Below, piece by piece: positions 56,120-64,000 of a stretch of 64,000 nucleotides of DNA. The stretch is from Alloalcanivorax profundimaris (GTDB taxonomy: Bacteria > Pseudomonadota > Gammaproteobacteria > Pseudomonadales > Alcanivoracaceae): the NCBI RefSeq assembly GCF_015265435.1, contig NZ_JABJWH010000005.1:186001-250000 (forward strand). Direction: 5' to 3'. Both the position numbers and the translations under genes were made by a program. Within the stretch, counting starts at the first letter, position 1, and each line of letters opens with the position of its first letter. The notes under the pieces are model-generated. The model saw nothing but the letters and a program-made list of their open reading frames with translations, was not told the DNA's origin and ran no database searches.

Positions 56120-58450
56120 CTACGCGGACCCGCTCTGCAGGGCCTCGCGCACCGCCGCCGGGGTGATCGGCAAATGGCGCAGGCGCGCGCCCACCGCCGC
56201 CTGGATGCCGTTGGCGATGGCCGGCGCCACCACCGTGGTGCCCGGCTCGCCCAGGCCCACCGGCACCTCGGTGCTTTCCACCAGCTCGATCTCGATCTCC
56301 GGCGCGTCGATCATGCGCAGCGGGCCGTAGCTGTCCAGGTTGCTGTCCACCACCCGCCCGTTCTTGAACTCGGTGCCCTCGTAGAGCGCCATGGACAGGC
56401 CCCACAGGGCGCTGCCTTCCACCTGGGCGCGGGCGCCGTCCGGGTCCACCACGGTGCCGCAGTCCACCACCAGCCAGATCTTGTGCACCTCCACGCGGCC
56501 GCTTTCCCGATCCACGCTCAGGTGCACGGCGCCACCCACCCAGGTGGGCATGCTCCGGGACTGGCCATAGGTGGTGGCGATGCCGACGGCGCTGTCCGCG
56601 GGCAGATCGTCACGGCCATGGCCGGACAGTTCCGCCACCCGTTTCAGCACCGCCGCCTGACGGCGGGCGCCGCCCACGGAGTTGGGGGCCTGGCCGGCGT
56701 TGCGTCCCTCGGCCTTGAAGTGGTCAAGACGGAATTGCACCGGGTCCGCGCCGATATAACGGGCGGCCTCGTCCATGAAGCTTTCCACGGCGAAATTGAT
56801 CCAGCCCGGCGATACCGAACGCAGCCAGCCGGGGCGAAAGGTGTGCTCGGCCAGTTCGTTGGAAATCGCCCGGGCCCGTTGCGCGCCCACGCCGTACCAG
56901 TGGTCGATGCCGTCCGAGGAGAACGGGTCGTAGGGCTCGCCGTTGGTGCCCTTGGGCATGAAACCGGGAATCATCACCTTGGTGGGCCAGCCGGAGGCCA
57001 CGGCGCTGTCCATGCCCACCACCTTGTTGTCGGCGTCGAAGGCCATGCGCAGGCGCGACAGGGTGGGCGGGCGCACGCTGTCGAAGTGGCTGTCGTCGGC
57101 GCGGGTCAGGATCATCTTCACCGGTTTACCGCCCAGGGCCTTGGAGGCGAGCGCGGCGGGGATCGCGTAGTCGCCGTTGAGGCGCCGCCCGAAGCCCCCT
57201 CCGAGCATGTAGGTGCGCATCACCACCTGGTCTTCCTTCACGCCCAGGGCTTTTTGCAGCCAGGGCAGGCACAGCGACTGCCACTGGTTGCCGGTGTGCA
57301 CTTCCCAGAGACCGTCGTCGTTGCGGAACACCAGGGCGTTGACCGGCTCCAGCTGGAAATGCAGTACGGTCTGGGTGGTGTAGTCCGCCTGGAAGGTGTC
57401 GGCGGCATCGGCGAAAGTGGCGTCCACGTCGCCGTTGTCGCCGGTGTCCATGATGGCGCCGGTGCCGGTGTCGTCGACCAGGCGACGGTTCTCGGCCTGT
57501 ATTTCCGCCTCGCCCACCTCGGTGGCGTCGCCGGTGTTGTAGGACACCTTGATCTGGCGGGAGGCCTTCAACGCGGCCCAGTGGTTATCGGCGATCACCA
57601 TGGCCCAGCCCGGCGCGGTGCCGGAGGGGTCCTCCAGTTCCAGGGTTTGCTGGTAGCCCTTGATGTCCTTGGCGGCGCTGTCGTCGATGTTGGTGATGGC
57701 GCAGTCGTAGCGGGTCGGCGGCAGGATCGGCACGGCGTGCACCATGCCCTCGACCTGGGCGTCGATGCCGTAGATGGCCTGCCCGTTGGTCTTGGTGTCG
57801 ATGTCCAGGGCCTTGAGGTTCCGGCCCAGGAGGGTCAGTTCATCATGGGACTTGAGCGGCAGTGCCTTGAGTTCGTCCTGGCTGAACTGGCGGTCCAGAC
57901 CTTTCTGGACCAGTTCGCCGAAGCCGATGCTACGGTCGCCGGCGCTGACCTGGCCATCGGCCACGGTGACCGCGTCGGCGCTGACGCCCCACAGGGCGGC
58001 GGCTTTCTCGGCCAGGGCGGTGCGACCGGCGGCGCCGGCGCGCCGATACACCGGCCAGCTTTGCCACACCGACCAGCTGCCGCCGGTGACCATGGTGCCC
58101 CATTTTGGGTCGCTGTCGACGTGGTCGATGTGCACGTCCTGCCATCGCGCGCCCAGCTCATCGGCCAGGATACGGGCGATGGCGGTGCCCACGTGCTGGC
58201 CCATCTCGGCGCGGATCACGTTCACGTTGACCCGGCCTTGGCTGTCGATCCAGTACCAGAGGGTGGGTTCGAAGCGGTCGCCGACCGCTTCCAGGGGCTG
58301 GCCGTCGGCGGCCGCCGGATTCATCGCCGCGAGACCGGCGCGGGGGAAGCCGAACACGGCGCCGGCGGCGCACATGGACACCAGAAAGGAGCGCCGGCTC
58401 AGACGCGGCGTGTCCGTGCGATCATCGGCGGAAAGGCGCTGTTCATCCAT
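56120..58450 (-). CDS. Molybdopterin-binding subunit of a periplasmic aldehyde/N-heterocycle oxidoreductase (IorB-like)
   Basis: 776 residues. Tat signal [20 protein letters not shown]. Xanthine-oxidase family large subunit of the single-chain IorB type: [54 protein letters not shown] and the C-terminal [20 protein letters not shown] near the catalytic Glu. Oxidises aldehydes or aromatic N-heterocycles with water as oxygen donor, electrons going to the [2Fe-2S] subunit and on to the cytochrome. A hairpin GGTCCGC/GCGGACC overlaps the stop codon. Confidence 0.92.
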   Translation of the reverse strand: MDEQRLSADDRTDTPRLSRRSFLVSMCAAGAVFGFPRAGLAAMNPAAADGQPLEAVGDRFEPTLWYWIDSQGRVNVNVIRAEMGQHVGTAIARILADELGARWQDVHIDHVDSDPKWGTMVTGGSWSVWQSWPVYRRAGAAGRTALAEKAAALWGVSADAVTVADGQVSAGDRSIGFGELVQKGLDRQFSQDELKALPLKSHDELTLLGRNLKALDIDTKTNGQAIYGIDAQVEGMVHAVPILPPTRYDCAITNIDDSAAKDIKGYQQTLELEDPSGTAPGWAMVIADNHWAALKASRQIKVSYNTGDATEVGEAEIQAENRRLVDDTGTGAIMDTGDNGDVDATFADAADTFQADYTTQTVLHFQLEPVNALVFRNDDGLWEVHTGNQWQSLCLPWLQKALGVKEDQVVMRTYMLGGGFGRRLNGDYAIPAALASKALGGKPVKMILTRADDSHFDSVRPPTLSRLRMAFDADNKVVGMDSAVASGWPTKVMIPGFMPKGTNGEPYDPFSSDGIDHWYGVGAQRARAISNELAEHTFRPGWLRSVSPGWINFAVESFMDEAARYIGADPVQFRLDHFKAEGRNAGQAPNSVGGARRQAAVLKRVAELSGHGRDDLPADSAVGIATTYGQSRSMPTWVGGAVHLSVDRESGRVEVHKIWLVVDCGTVVDPDGARAQVEGSALWGLSMALYEGTEFKNGRVVDSNLDSYGPLRMIDAPEIEIELVESTEVPVGLGEPGTTVVAPAIANGIQAAVGARLRHLPITPAAVREALQSGSA

Positions 58451-58916
58451 GGGCGCTGGCCTCCTTCATGGCGGCGGCGGCGTCGCGGATGGCGCCGCGG
58501 ATACGCGGATAGGTCATGCAGCGGCACAGGTTGCCGGTCATCACCGCGTCGATATCCTCGTCGCTGGGATTCGGCATGTCCTTGAGCAGGGCTGCCGCCT
58601 GCATGATCTGGCCGGACTGGCAGTAGCCGCACTGCGGCACCTGCAGGTCCCGCCAGGCCTGTTGCAGCGGGTGGGCGCCGTCGGCGTCCAGCCCCTCGAT
58701 GGTGGTGATGTCGGCGCCGGCCACGTCCTTGAGCGGGGTGATGCAGCTGCGCGTGGCACGGCCGCCCACATGGACGGTGCAGGCGCCGCACAGGCCGATG
58801 CCGCAGCCGAACTTGGTACCGGTGAGGCCGGCCAGGTCACGCAGCGCCCACAGCAGCGGCATGTCCGGGTCCGCGTCCAGGCGGACCGTCTCTCCATTGA
58901 TGGTGCACTCGATCAT
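58443..58916 (-). CDS. [2Fe-2S] subunit of the molybdenum oxidoreductase (IorA-like)
   Basis: 157 residues from ATG 58916 (GAGGA upstream); a 15-residue upstream extension is unlikely. Two [2Fe-2S] domains: [20 protein letters not shown] with a fourth Cys at TRSCITP, and [20 protein letters not shown] with [11 protein letters not shown]. No signal peptide, so it must travel with the Tat-borne large subunit. Overlaps that gene by 8 nt. Confidence 0.94.
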   Translation of the reverse strand: MIECTINGETVRLDADPDMPLLWALRDLAGLTGTKFGCGIGLCGACTVHVGGRATRSCITPLKDVAGADITTIEGLDADGAHPLQQAWRDLQVPQCGYCQSGQIMQAAALLKDMPNPSDEDIDAVMTGNLCRCMTYPRIRGAIRDAAAAMKEASAHG

Positions 58917-58929
58917 GGTGGGGTCCTCG

Positions 58930-60237
58930 TCAATGCGTTCCAACGTGGGCGCGCAGCTCACTCACCCGGGCGGGCAGGTCCGGCCAGGGTGGCAGGTCGG
59001 TGCGGGTGGCGCGCAGGTAGGCGGCGATGGCGGCGATCTGGTCGTCGTTGAGCGCCGAGCGGAACGCCGGCATCACCACGCCGTGGCTGCCCTCGCTGGC
59101 GGGCACGCCGTCCAGCATCACGTGAATCAGGTTGGCGGGATCGTCCAGTCGCGTGGCGGAATTGATGCCCAGGTCCGGCCGGGTGACGGTGACGCCCTCG
59201 GGCGTGGCGTTGTAGTGGCAGGCGGCGCAGGCGCTGGCATAGAGCCGCTCGCCCTGTTCCCGGCGCCAGTCCCGCCGCGGTTTGCCGGCGGCGATGCTGG
59301 CGGTGAGGGCGGCGTTGTCCGCCGGGGCCTCGCCGTCGGTGGCGCCGGTGACGTCCGCCAGATAGACACCGAGAGCGGTCAGATCGTCGTCGGAGAGCTC
59401 CGCCACGCCGCCGTGCACCACCGGACCCATGGGACCCGCCGCCACGCCGTGGTAGCGGTCGGCGCCCAGTTTCAGGTAGGTGGTGAAGGCGGCGGCGCTC
59501 CAGGGCACCCCGGATGGGTTGTCGGCGGTGAGCGCCGGGGCCACCCAGCGGTCGATGGTGGCGCCCGCGTAGCGCTCGCCGCCTTTCTCGGCGCCCAGGG
59601 CGTTGCGCGGCGTGTGGCAGGCGCCGCAATGGCTGATGCCCTCGGCCAGGTAGGCGCCCCGGTTCCAGGCGTCGCTTTTGTCCGGGTCCGGCTGGTAGCG
59701 GCCGACATCCACGAACAGCAGTTTCCAGCCGGCCTGCAGGAAGCGCTGGTTGAGCGGGAAGGGCAGGGTGGAGGCGCGGGTCTCCTGTTTGACCGGTTCC
59801 ACCTCGCTCATCAGGTAGGCGTAGAGCGCGTCCACGTCCTGGTTGGACAGCTTGGTGAAGTGGTCATAGGGAAACGCGGGGAAAAGATGCCGGCCCTGGC
59901 GATCCACGCCTTCGTGCATGGCGCGCCGGAAGGCCTCCGGCGACCAGTCGCCGATGCCGGTGTCCGGGTCCGGGGTGATGTTGGAGGCGTAGATGGTGCC
60001 GAAGTCGCTGACCACCGGGTAGTTGCCGGCGTAGGGTTCGCCGCCCTGGGCGGTGTGGCAGGTGGCGCAGTAGCCGGCGGCGGCCAGCACCCGGCCTTGC
60101 TCCACGGTGGCGGCGTCGAAGTCGGGCCGCTCCGAGGCGGCCATAGGCGCCAGTTCTCCGTGCCAGGCGTACACCGCGAAAGCGCCGATCACCACCACCG
60201 CCAGTATCACCAGCGTGGCGAGGGTACGTTTGAGCAT
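58930..60237 (-). CDS. Tri-heme membrane-anchored cytochrome c, electron acceptor
   Basis: 435 residues. N-terminal anchor [20 protein letters not shown] and three heme motifs: [20 protein letters not shown] and [10 protein letters not shown], as in the cytochrome subunits of membrane alcohol/aldehyde dehydrogenases. First gene of the three-gene operon; should take electrons from the [2Fe-2S] subunit and pass them to the oxidase chain in the periplasm. Confidence 0.93.
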   Translation of the reverse strand: MLKRTLATLVILAVVVIGAFAVYAWHGELAPMAASERPDFDAATVEQGRVLAAAGYCATCHTAQGGEPYAGNYPVVSDFGTIYASNITPDPDTGIGDWSPEAFRRAMHEGVDRQGRHLFPAFPYDHFTKLSNQDVDALYAYLMSEVEPVKQETRASTLPFPLNQRFLQAGWKLLFVDVGRYQPDPDKSDAWNRGAYLAEGISHCGACHTPRNALGAEKGGERYAGATIDRWVAPALTADNPSGVPWSAAAFTTYLKLGADRYHGVAAGPMGPVVHGGVAELSDDDLTALGVYLADVTGATDGEAPADNAALTASIAAGKPRRDWRREQGERLYASACAACHYNATPEGVTVTRPDLGINSATRLDDPANLIHVMLDGVPASEGSHGVVMPAFRSALNDDQIAAIAAYLRATRTDLPPWPDLPARVSELRAHVGTH

Positions 60238-60449
60238 GGATGCGTCCCTTCCTGTCCGATCTGGGGTTCAACATACACCCCGAGCATGGCATCGCCAATA
60301 TTTCCGGACGATTAATGGGGGGTTGGAGTGACGCCGGGTTTTGAACCGGGCGCCGGTGACGCAGTCCGATTATTCAAGCTTTTACGCATCGGCATCCCGC
60401 CTTTGGGTAAGGTTGCCGGTGGGCCAAGGACGACGTAAGGACCGACCCG

Positions 60450-62102
60450 ATGAACCGTAGAACCCTGTTGAAAAGCGCCGTGGCGCTGGCCGCCTGGTCC
60501 GGCCTGCCGTCGGCGCCGTTGTTCGCCGCCGCGCGCGCCAATGACCGCATCGCCGACGGCGAAGCGGAGCCGTTCTGTTTCGAGGGCCTGCGCGAGCGCG
60601 CCCGGACCCTGGCGACCCGCCCCTACCGGGACGCCGCCCGGGCGTTGCCGCCGACCCTGGCGGGGCTCACCCCGCACCAGTACAACGAAATCGGCTACGA
60701 CGCGGAGCACGCGCTCTGGCATGGTCGCAGCGACCGCCTCAACATCCAGTTCATCCATGCCGGCATGGGGTTCGACCAGCCGGTGCGCATGCACTCCCTG
60801 GACCCGGACAGCGGCCAGGCCCGGCGCATTCATTTCCGCCCGGAGCTGTTCGACTACGACCGGGTCGACGTGGATACCGCCCAGCTCGGCGAGGACCTGG
60901 GCTTCGCCGGCTTCCGGGTGTTCAAGGCGCCCTCGCTCACCGAGAAGGACATCGTCTCCTTCCTGGGCGCCAGTTACTTCCGCGCCGTGGACGGCAGCTA
61001 TCAGTATGGCCTGTCCGCCCGGGGCGCGGCGGTGAACACCTACGCCGACGGCGAGCGGGAGGAGTTCCCGGACTTCACCCACTTCTGGTTCGAGACCCCG
61101 GCGCCGGGCGCCAGCCGCTTCACCGCCTACGCGCTGCTCGATTCCCCCAAGCTGGCCGGCGCCTACCGCTTCGTGATCGACTGCGGCGACGATGGCGTGG
61201 TGATGGACATCGACAGCCATCTGTTCCCCCGCGAGGCGATCACGCAGCTGGGCGTGGCGCCGATGACCAGCATGTTCAGTTGCGGCGGCCACCAGCGCCA
61301 TCAATGCCGCACCCTGCACCCGCGCATCCACGATTCCGACCGCCTGGCCCTGTGGCGCGGCAACGGCGAGTGGGTGTGCCGGCCGCTGAACAATCCGCCC
61401 CGCGTCCAGTTCAACACCTTCGACGACACCAACCCGAAGGGCTTCGGCCTGCTGCAGACGCACCGGGACTTCGACGATTACGAGGACGTGATCGGCCGCT
61501 ACCACGACCGGCCCAGCCTGTGGGTGGAGCCCAAGGGCGAGTGGGGCGACGGCGAGATCCAGTTGCTGGAGCTGCCCACCACCGGCGAGACCATGGACAA
61601 CGTGGTGGCGTTCTGGAAACCGGCGCGGCCCTTGAAGGGGGGCGAGGCCCTGGCGTTCGGCTACCGCCTGCACTGGGCGGCGCGGGCGCCGGTGCGCACC
61701 GATCTGGCCCGGGTGCGCGCCACCCTGAGCGGCATGGGCGGCTTCCCGGAGGGCTGGGCGCCGGGGGAGCATTACCCGGAGACCTGGGCGGAACGCATCG
61801 CCGTGGATTTCGTCGGCGGTCGCCTCAAGGAATTCTATGACGGCGACATCGACATCGACACCCAACTGGACGTGTCCGCCGGCCGGGTCAAGGATCTGCA
61901 CGTGCTCTGGGTGAAGGATCTGGACGGCTTCCGGATCCTGTTCGACTGGTACCCGGACAGCGACGCCACCGAGCCGGTGAACATGCGCCTGACGTTAAGC
62001 GCCGAGCAGCGGGTGGTGAGCGAAACCTGGCTGTTCCAGTACTTCCCGCCGCCGGCCGGGGAACGGACCTATCCGGCGTTCCCGGGATCCACCAGCGGAT
62101 AA
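60450..62102 (+). CDS. opgD: Periplasmic glucan biosynthesis protein OpgD/OpgG family
   Basis: 550 residues. Tat signal [20 protein letters not shown] favours OpgD over OpgG. MdoG-family stretches: [37 protein letters not shown] at the end, and the beta-sandwich region [20 protein letters not shown]. Acts on the backbone of osmoregulated periplasmic glucans. No opgH nearby. Overlaps the convergent sulfotransferase gene by 34 bp. Confidence 0.9.
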   Translation: MNRRTLLKSAVALAAWSGLPSAPLFAAARANDRIADGEAEPFCFEGLRERARTLATRPYRDAARALPPTLAGLTPHQYNEIGYDAEHALWHGRSDRLNIQFIHAGMGFDQPVRMHSLDPDSGQARRIHFRPELFDYDRVDVDTAQLGEDLGFAGFRVFKAPSLTEKDIVSFLGASYFRAVDGSYQYGLSARGAAVNTYADGEREEFPDFTHFWFETPAPGASRFTAYALLDSPKLAGAYRFVIDCGDDGVVMDIDSHLFPREAITQLGVAPMTSMFSCGGHQRHQCRTLHPRIHDSDRLALWRGNGEWVCRPLNNPPRVQFNTFDDTNPKGFGLLQTHRDFDDYEDVIGRYHDRPSLWVEPKGEWGDGEIQLLELPTTGETMDNVVAFWKPARPLKGGEALAFGYRLHWAARAPVRTDLARVRATLSGMGGFPEGWAPGEHYPETWAERIAVDFVGGRLKEFYDGDIDIDTQLDVSAGRVKDLHVLWVKDLDGFRILFDWYPDSDATEPVNMRLTLSAEQRVVSETWLFQYFPPPAGERTYPAFPGSTSG

Positions 62103-63217
62103 CCGAAGCGCCGCGCCACCGGCGCGGTGATTGTCTCGATCAGGCTCCGCTCCCGGTCGTTGAAGCGGGGCTGGTAATAGGTGGGCGCGTGCAGGCCGGC
62201 GGCGGCTTGTTCCAAGGTATTCCCGGACACCGCCAGGCCGGCGTGAGCGAACAGCGCTTCCAGGGTGTCCCGGGGCGTGCCGCACAGGTCCTCGTAGCGC
62301 ACCACCCGTGCCGCTTCGCGCAGGGCCGGGTCCTGTTCCAGGGCGTCGGCCACGTGCTCGTAGATCGCCGCCCAGTAGCGCGCCCAGCCTTCCACTTCGT
62401 TGCCGCCATTCCAGAGCTCGCCGATGTAGGCGGTGAGTTTGTCGTCGCCGGTGTTGATGGCGCGCCGGTCGAGGCCGAATTCGTAGTGGCCCACCCGGCG
62501 CATGTGGTCCAGGGCGCGGGGCTCCTTGCTTTCGCCGGTCACGAACAGATCCTGCTGCTTCATCAGCGAGGCGATGTGCCACACCGGGTCGCGGATCATC
62601 AGCAGGAAGCGGGCGTCCGGGTACAGGCGGTGCAGATAGCCGAGCCGGGCCAGGTTGTAGTTGCCCTTGGCGAGATAGCGCCGCCGTTTGCGCACCGCCA
62701 GCAGCTTGCGGATGTGTTGATCGTAGAAGGCCTCGAACTCCGGGTACGAGGCGTCGCGGCCGAGCACCGCGCTGCGCGCCGGATCATGGATGTCCGGGAA
62801 GAACGCCATCCACAGCATCTCCTCGAACGCCTCCGGGCTTTTCGAGGTGACCTTGATGCCGTCCTGGTGGGCGCGCTCCCGGGCCTGCTCGGTGGCGCCG
62901 GGCACCAGGGACAGCCAGCGGTTCCACCAGTAGGGCACCGGCAGGAACGGAAAGTCCGCGTAGCGGTGGGTGGCCACCTCCGGGTGGGCGGCCAGGTGTT
63001 CCAGCACGATGGTGGTGCCGGAGCGGGCCAGACCGGCCACGTAGATCGGCCGGTCCACGGTCACATCGGCGATGGCGTCGCCGACGATGCGGGTTTCCAG
63101 GTTGCCGAGCTTGATCCAGGCGCGCGGGTGACGATGCACCCAGCCGCCGGCGTGGTGCATCCAGGGGGTGACCTGGAAGCCCGGGTCGGTGTCGGGGGTC
63201 GGTTGCCGTGCGTTCAT
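62069..63217 (-). CDS. Sulfotransferase family protein
   Basis: 382 residues from ATG 63217, overlapping the upstream stop (ATGA). The PAPS 5'-phosphosulfate loop is clear: [20 protein letters not shown]. The 3'-phosphate region is [20 protein letters not shown], then [20 protein letters not shown]. Transfers sulfate from PAPS to a glycan or lipid; acceptor unknown. Coupled to a membrane protein gene, so it may act at the inner membrane. Confidence 0.9.
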   Translation of the reverse strand: MNARQPTPDTDPGFQVTPWMHHAGGWVHRHPRAWIKLGNLETRIVGDAIADVTVDRPIYVAGLARSGTTIVLEHLAAHPEVATHRYADFPFLPVPYWWNRWLSLVPGATEQARERAHQDGIKVTSKSPEAFEEMLWMAFFPDIHDPARSAVLGRDASYPEFEAFYDQHIRKLLAVRKRRRYLAKGNYNLARLGYLHRLYPDARFLLMIRDPVWHIASLMKQQDLFVTGESKEPRALDHMRRVGHYEFGLDRRAINTGDDKLTAYIGELWNGGNEVEGWARYWAAIYEHVADALEQDPALREAARVVRYEDLCGTPRDTLEALFAHAGLAVSGNTLEQAAAGLHAPTYYQPRFNDRERSLIETITAPVARRFGYPLVDPGNAG

Positions 63218-63933
63218 TCGATTTTCGCCCATCGGTAGGTCAGCAGGGAGACGATCAACATGATCGGGAAGAACACCATCAGCCAGTGGCGCATCCAGTC
63301 CGGGCCGAACGGCAGGTAGCCTGGTTGCGGCAGAGCGATGGTGATCCGCTCCGGGCCGCCCTGGTCGGGCAGGTAGCCCAGCGGGTTGCCGATCAAGGCG
63401 TTCCACCAGTGGCGCCGCTCCACCACCGGGATCGGCGCGTCCACGGCCACCTCGGCCACGGCGCCGCCGCCACCGCCGTCGCGCACGATCACCCGGGGCC
63501 GGTCGCCGTCGATCCATTGCGCCTGGTAGCGGTCCGGTTCCGCCTGGACCGCCGGGGTTTCCCCGACGGCGGGCAGCCGGTGGGCGTAATGGCCTTCCAG
63601 CCAGGTGAGCAGCGCCAGCAGCGGCAGAATCGAGATCAGCGTGGGAATCAGCACCAGCCCCAGATGGCGGAAGGCGGTGGTGAACTGCGCCTTGATCAGC
63701 GGCCCGGCTTCGCTGAACTCGCCATCGAAGCCGTTCAGGGCGCGGCGTGCTTCACGGGCGTCGCGCTTGGCCTGGCCGATGCGTTTCTGCGGCGAAAGCA
63801 ACCGGTACAGCAGCAGGGTGCCGACCCCGGCCAGCACCGCCCAAACCGCCAGTCGGGCGGCGCCGGGCAGCACCGTGGCGAGCCCGGCGTCGACGGCGGC
63901 GAACAGCGGTGCCGGCAAATCGAACAAGGCCAT
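63214..63933 (-). CDS. Two- to three-helix membrane protein of unknown function
   Basis: 239 residues from ATG 63933 (AGGAG 6 bases upstream); a GTG two codons earlier is less likely. Helices near 22-45, 90-112 (LVLIPTLISILPLLALLTWL) and the C-terminus (WLMVFFPIMLIVSLLTYRWA) frame a periplasmic loop with a Gly run (RDGGGGGAVAEVAVD). The basic patch SPQKRIGQAKRDAREARR resembles small EMC3/TMCO1-type membrane proteins (DUF106), a tentative likeness only. Confidence 0.7.
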   Translation of the reverse strand: MALFDLPAPLFAAVDAGLATVLPGAARLAVWAVLAGVGTLLLYRLLSPQKRIGQAKRDAREARRALNGFDGEFSEAGPLIKAQFTTAFRHLGLVLIPTLISILPLLALLTWLEGHYAHRLPAVGETPAVQAEPDRYQAQWIDGDRPRVIVRDGGGGGAVAEVAVDAPIPVVERRHWWNALIGNPLGYLPDQGGPERITIALPQPGYLPFGPDWMRHWLMVFFPIMLIVSLLTYRWAKIE

Positions 63934-63941
63934 GGGCACTC

Positions 63942-64000
63942 CTAGGCTCGGTGATCGTCGTGGCCCGGCGGCGTCTGCTCGGCGGCCGGGGTGGCGCTTT
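63942..64000 (-). CDS. Possible C-terminus of an upstream gene cut by the window edge
   Basis: On the minus strand one frame is open from the edge to TAG at 63944-63942, encoding Ala/Glu/Pro-rich AEQTPPGHDDHRA, 8 bp before the next start. Its tight spacing fits an operon, but only 18 codons are visible. Confidence 0.4.
   Translation of the reverse strand, partial: SATPAAEQTPPGHDDHRA

Overview
The window is GC-rich DNA from a Gram-negative, respiratory, probably lipid- or hydrocarbon-using gammaproteobacterium. Gene content (ETF/ETF-QO with a PsrA-type box, imuA-imuB-dnaE2, the Anbu operon, PQQ and molybdenum dehydrogenases, type I-E CRISPR) fits Alcanivorax/Alloalcanivorax or a close relative. 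This placement is inference. I saw no rRNA or tRNA gene.

Left part (1-17.1 kb), chromosomal housekeeping: a Cys/Gly-rich tandem-repeat protein cut by the left edge, DAHP synthase, a chemoreceptor, a CobB-type sirtuin, a small unknown protein, a GNAT-nitrilase fusion, a LysR regulator divergent from a DUF1127 protein, ETF-QO divergent from etfBA around a PsrA-like operator, and a four-gene Anbu proteasome-like operon (ATP-grasp, alpha-E, transglutaminase, Anbu).

Middle part (17.1-31.0 kb), a type I-E CRISPR-Cas island. Three arrays (14, 26 and 14 repeats, 51 spacers) point the same way, each behind a related AT-rich leader. A VapBC pair lies between arrays 1 and 2. The order cas3, cas8e, cse2, cas7e, cas5e, cas6e, cas1, cas2 lies between arrays 2 and 3. 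The 347-bp gap between cas3 and cas8e holds the most interesting object in the window: a solitary crRNA-like unit on the minus strand (degenerate repeat, exactly 32-nt spacer, degenerate repeat that doubles as a terminator). Facing it is a promoter whose -35 region abuts a partial match to that spacer. The match has an AAG PAM, and in the first 20 positions 14 of the 17 that pair in type I-E are identical. Behind that promoter is an unlisted 45-codon ORF for a very basic, Trp-rich peptide with a good ribosome-binding site, just before cas8e. This is the layout of a CreTA-like Cascade-dependent toxin-antitoxin module, an autorepression circuit of the Cascade operon, or both.

Right part (31-64 kb), metabolism and repair: an L-2-hydroxyglutarate oxidase-like protein with an LtaS/OpgB-like membrane sulfatase-fold enzyme, small envelope proteins, an SOS mutagenesis cassette (imuA-imuB-dnaE2) behind a near-ideal LexA palindrome, a GMC oxidoreductase with a Tat-borne partner subunit, an AsmA-like protein, a thioesterase, an AraC regulator divergent from an aldehyde dehydrogenase plus PQQ alcohol dehydrogenase, a Tat-exported sulfatase with a divergent LysR, an MFS pump, a periplasmic molybdenum hydroxylase with a tri-heme cytochrome, OpgD, and a sulfotransferase with a membrane protein. 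Several convergent pairs overlap at their 3' ends. REP-like inverted repeats occur at 8.8, 31.0 and 44.6 kb.
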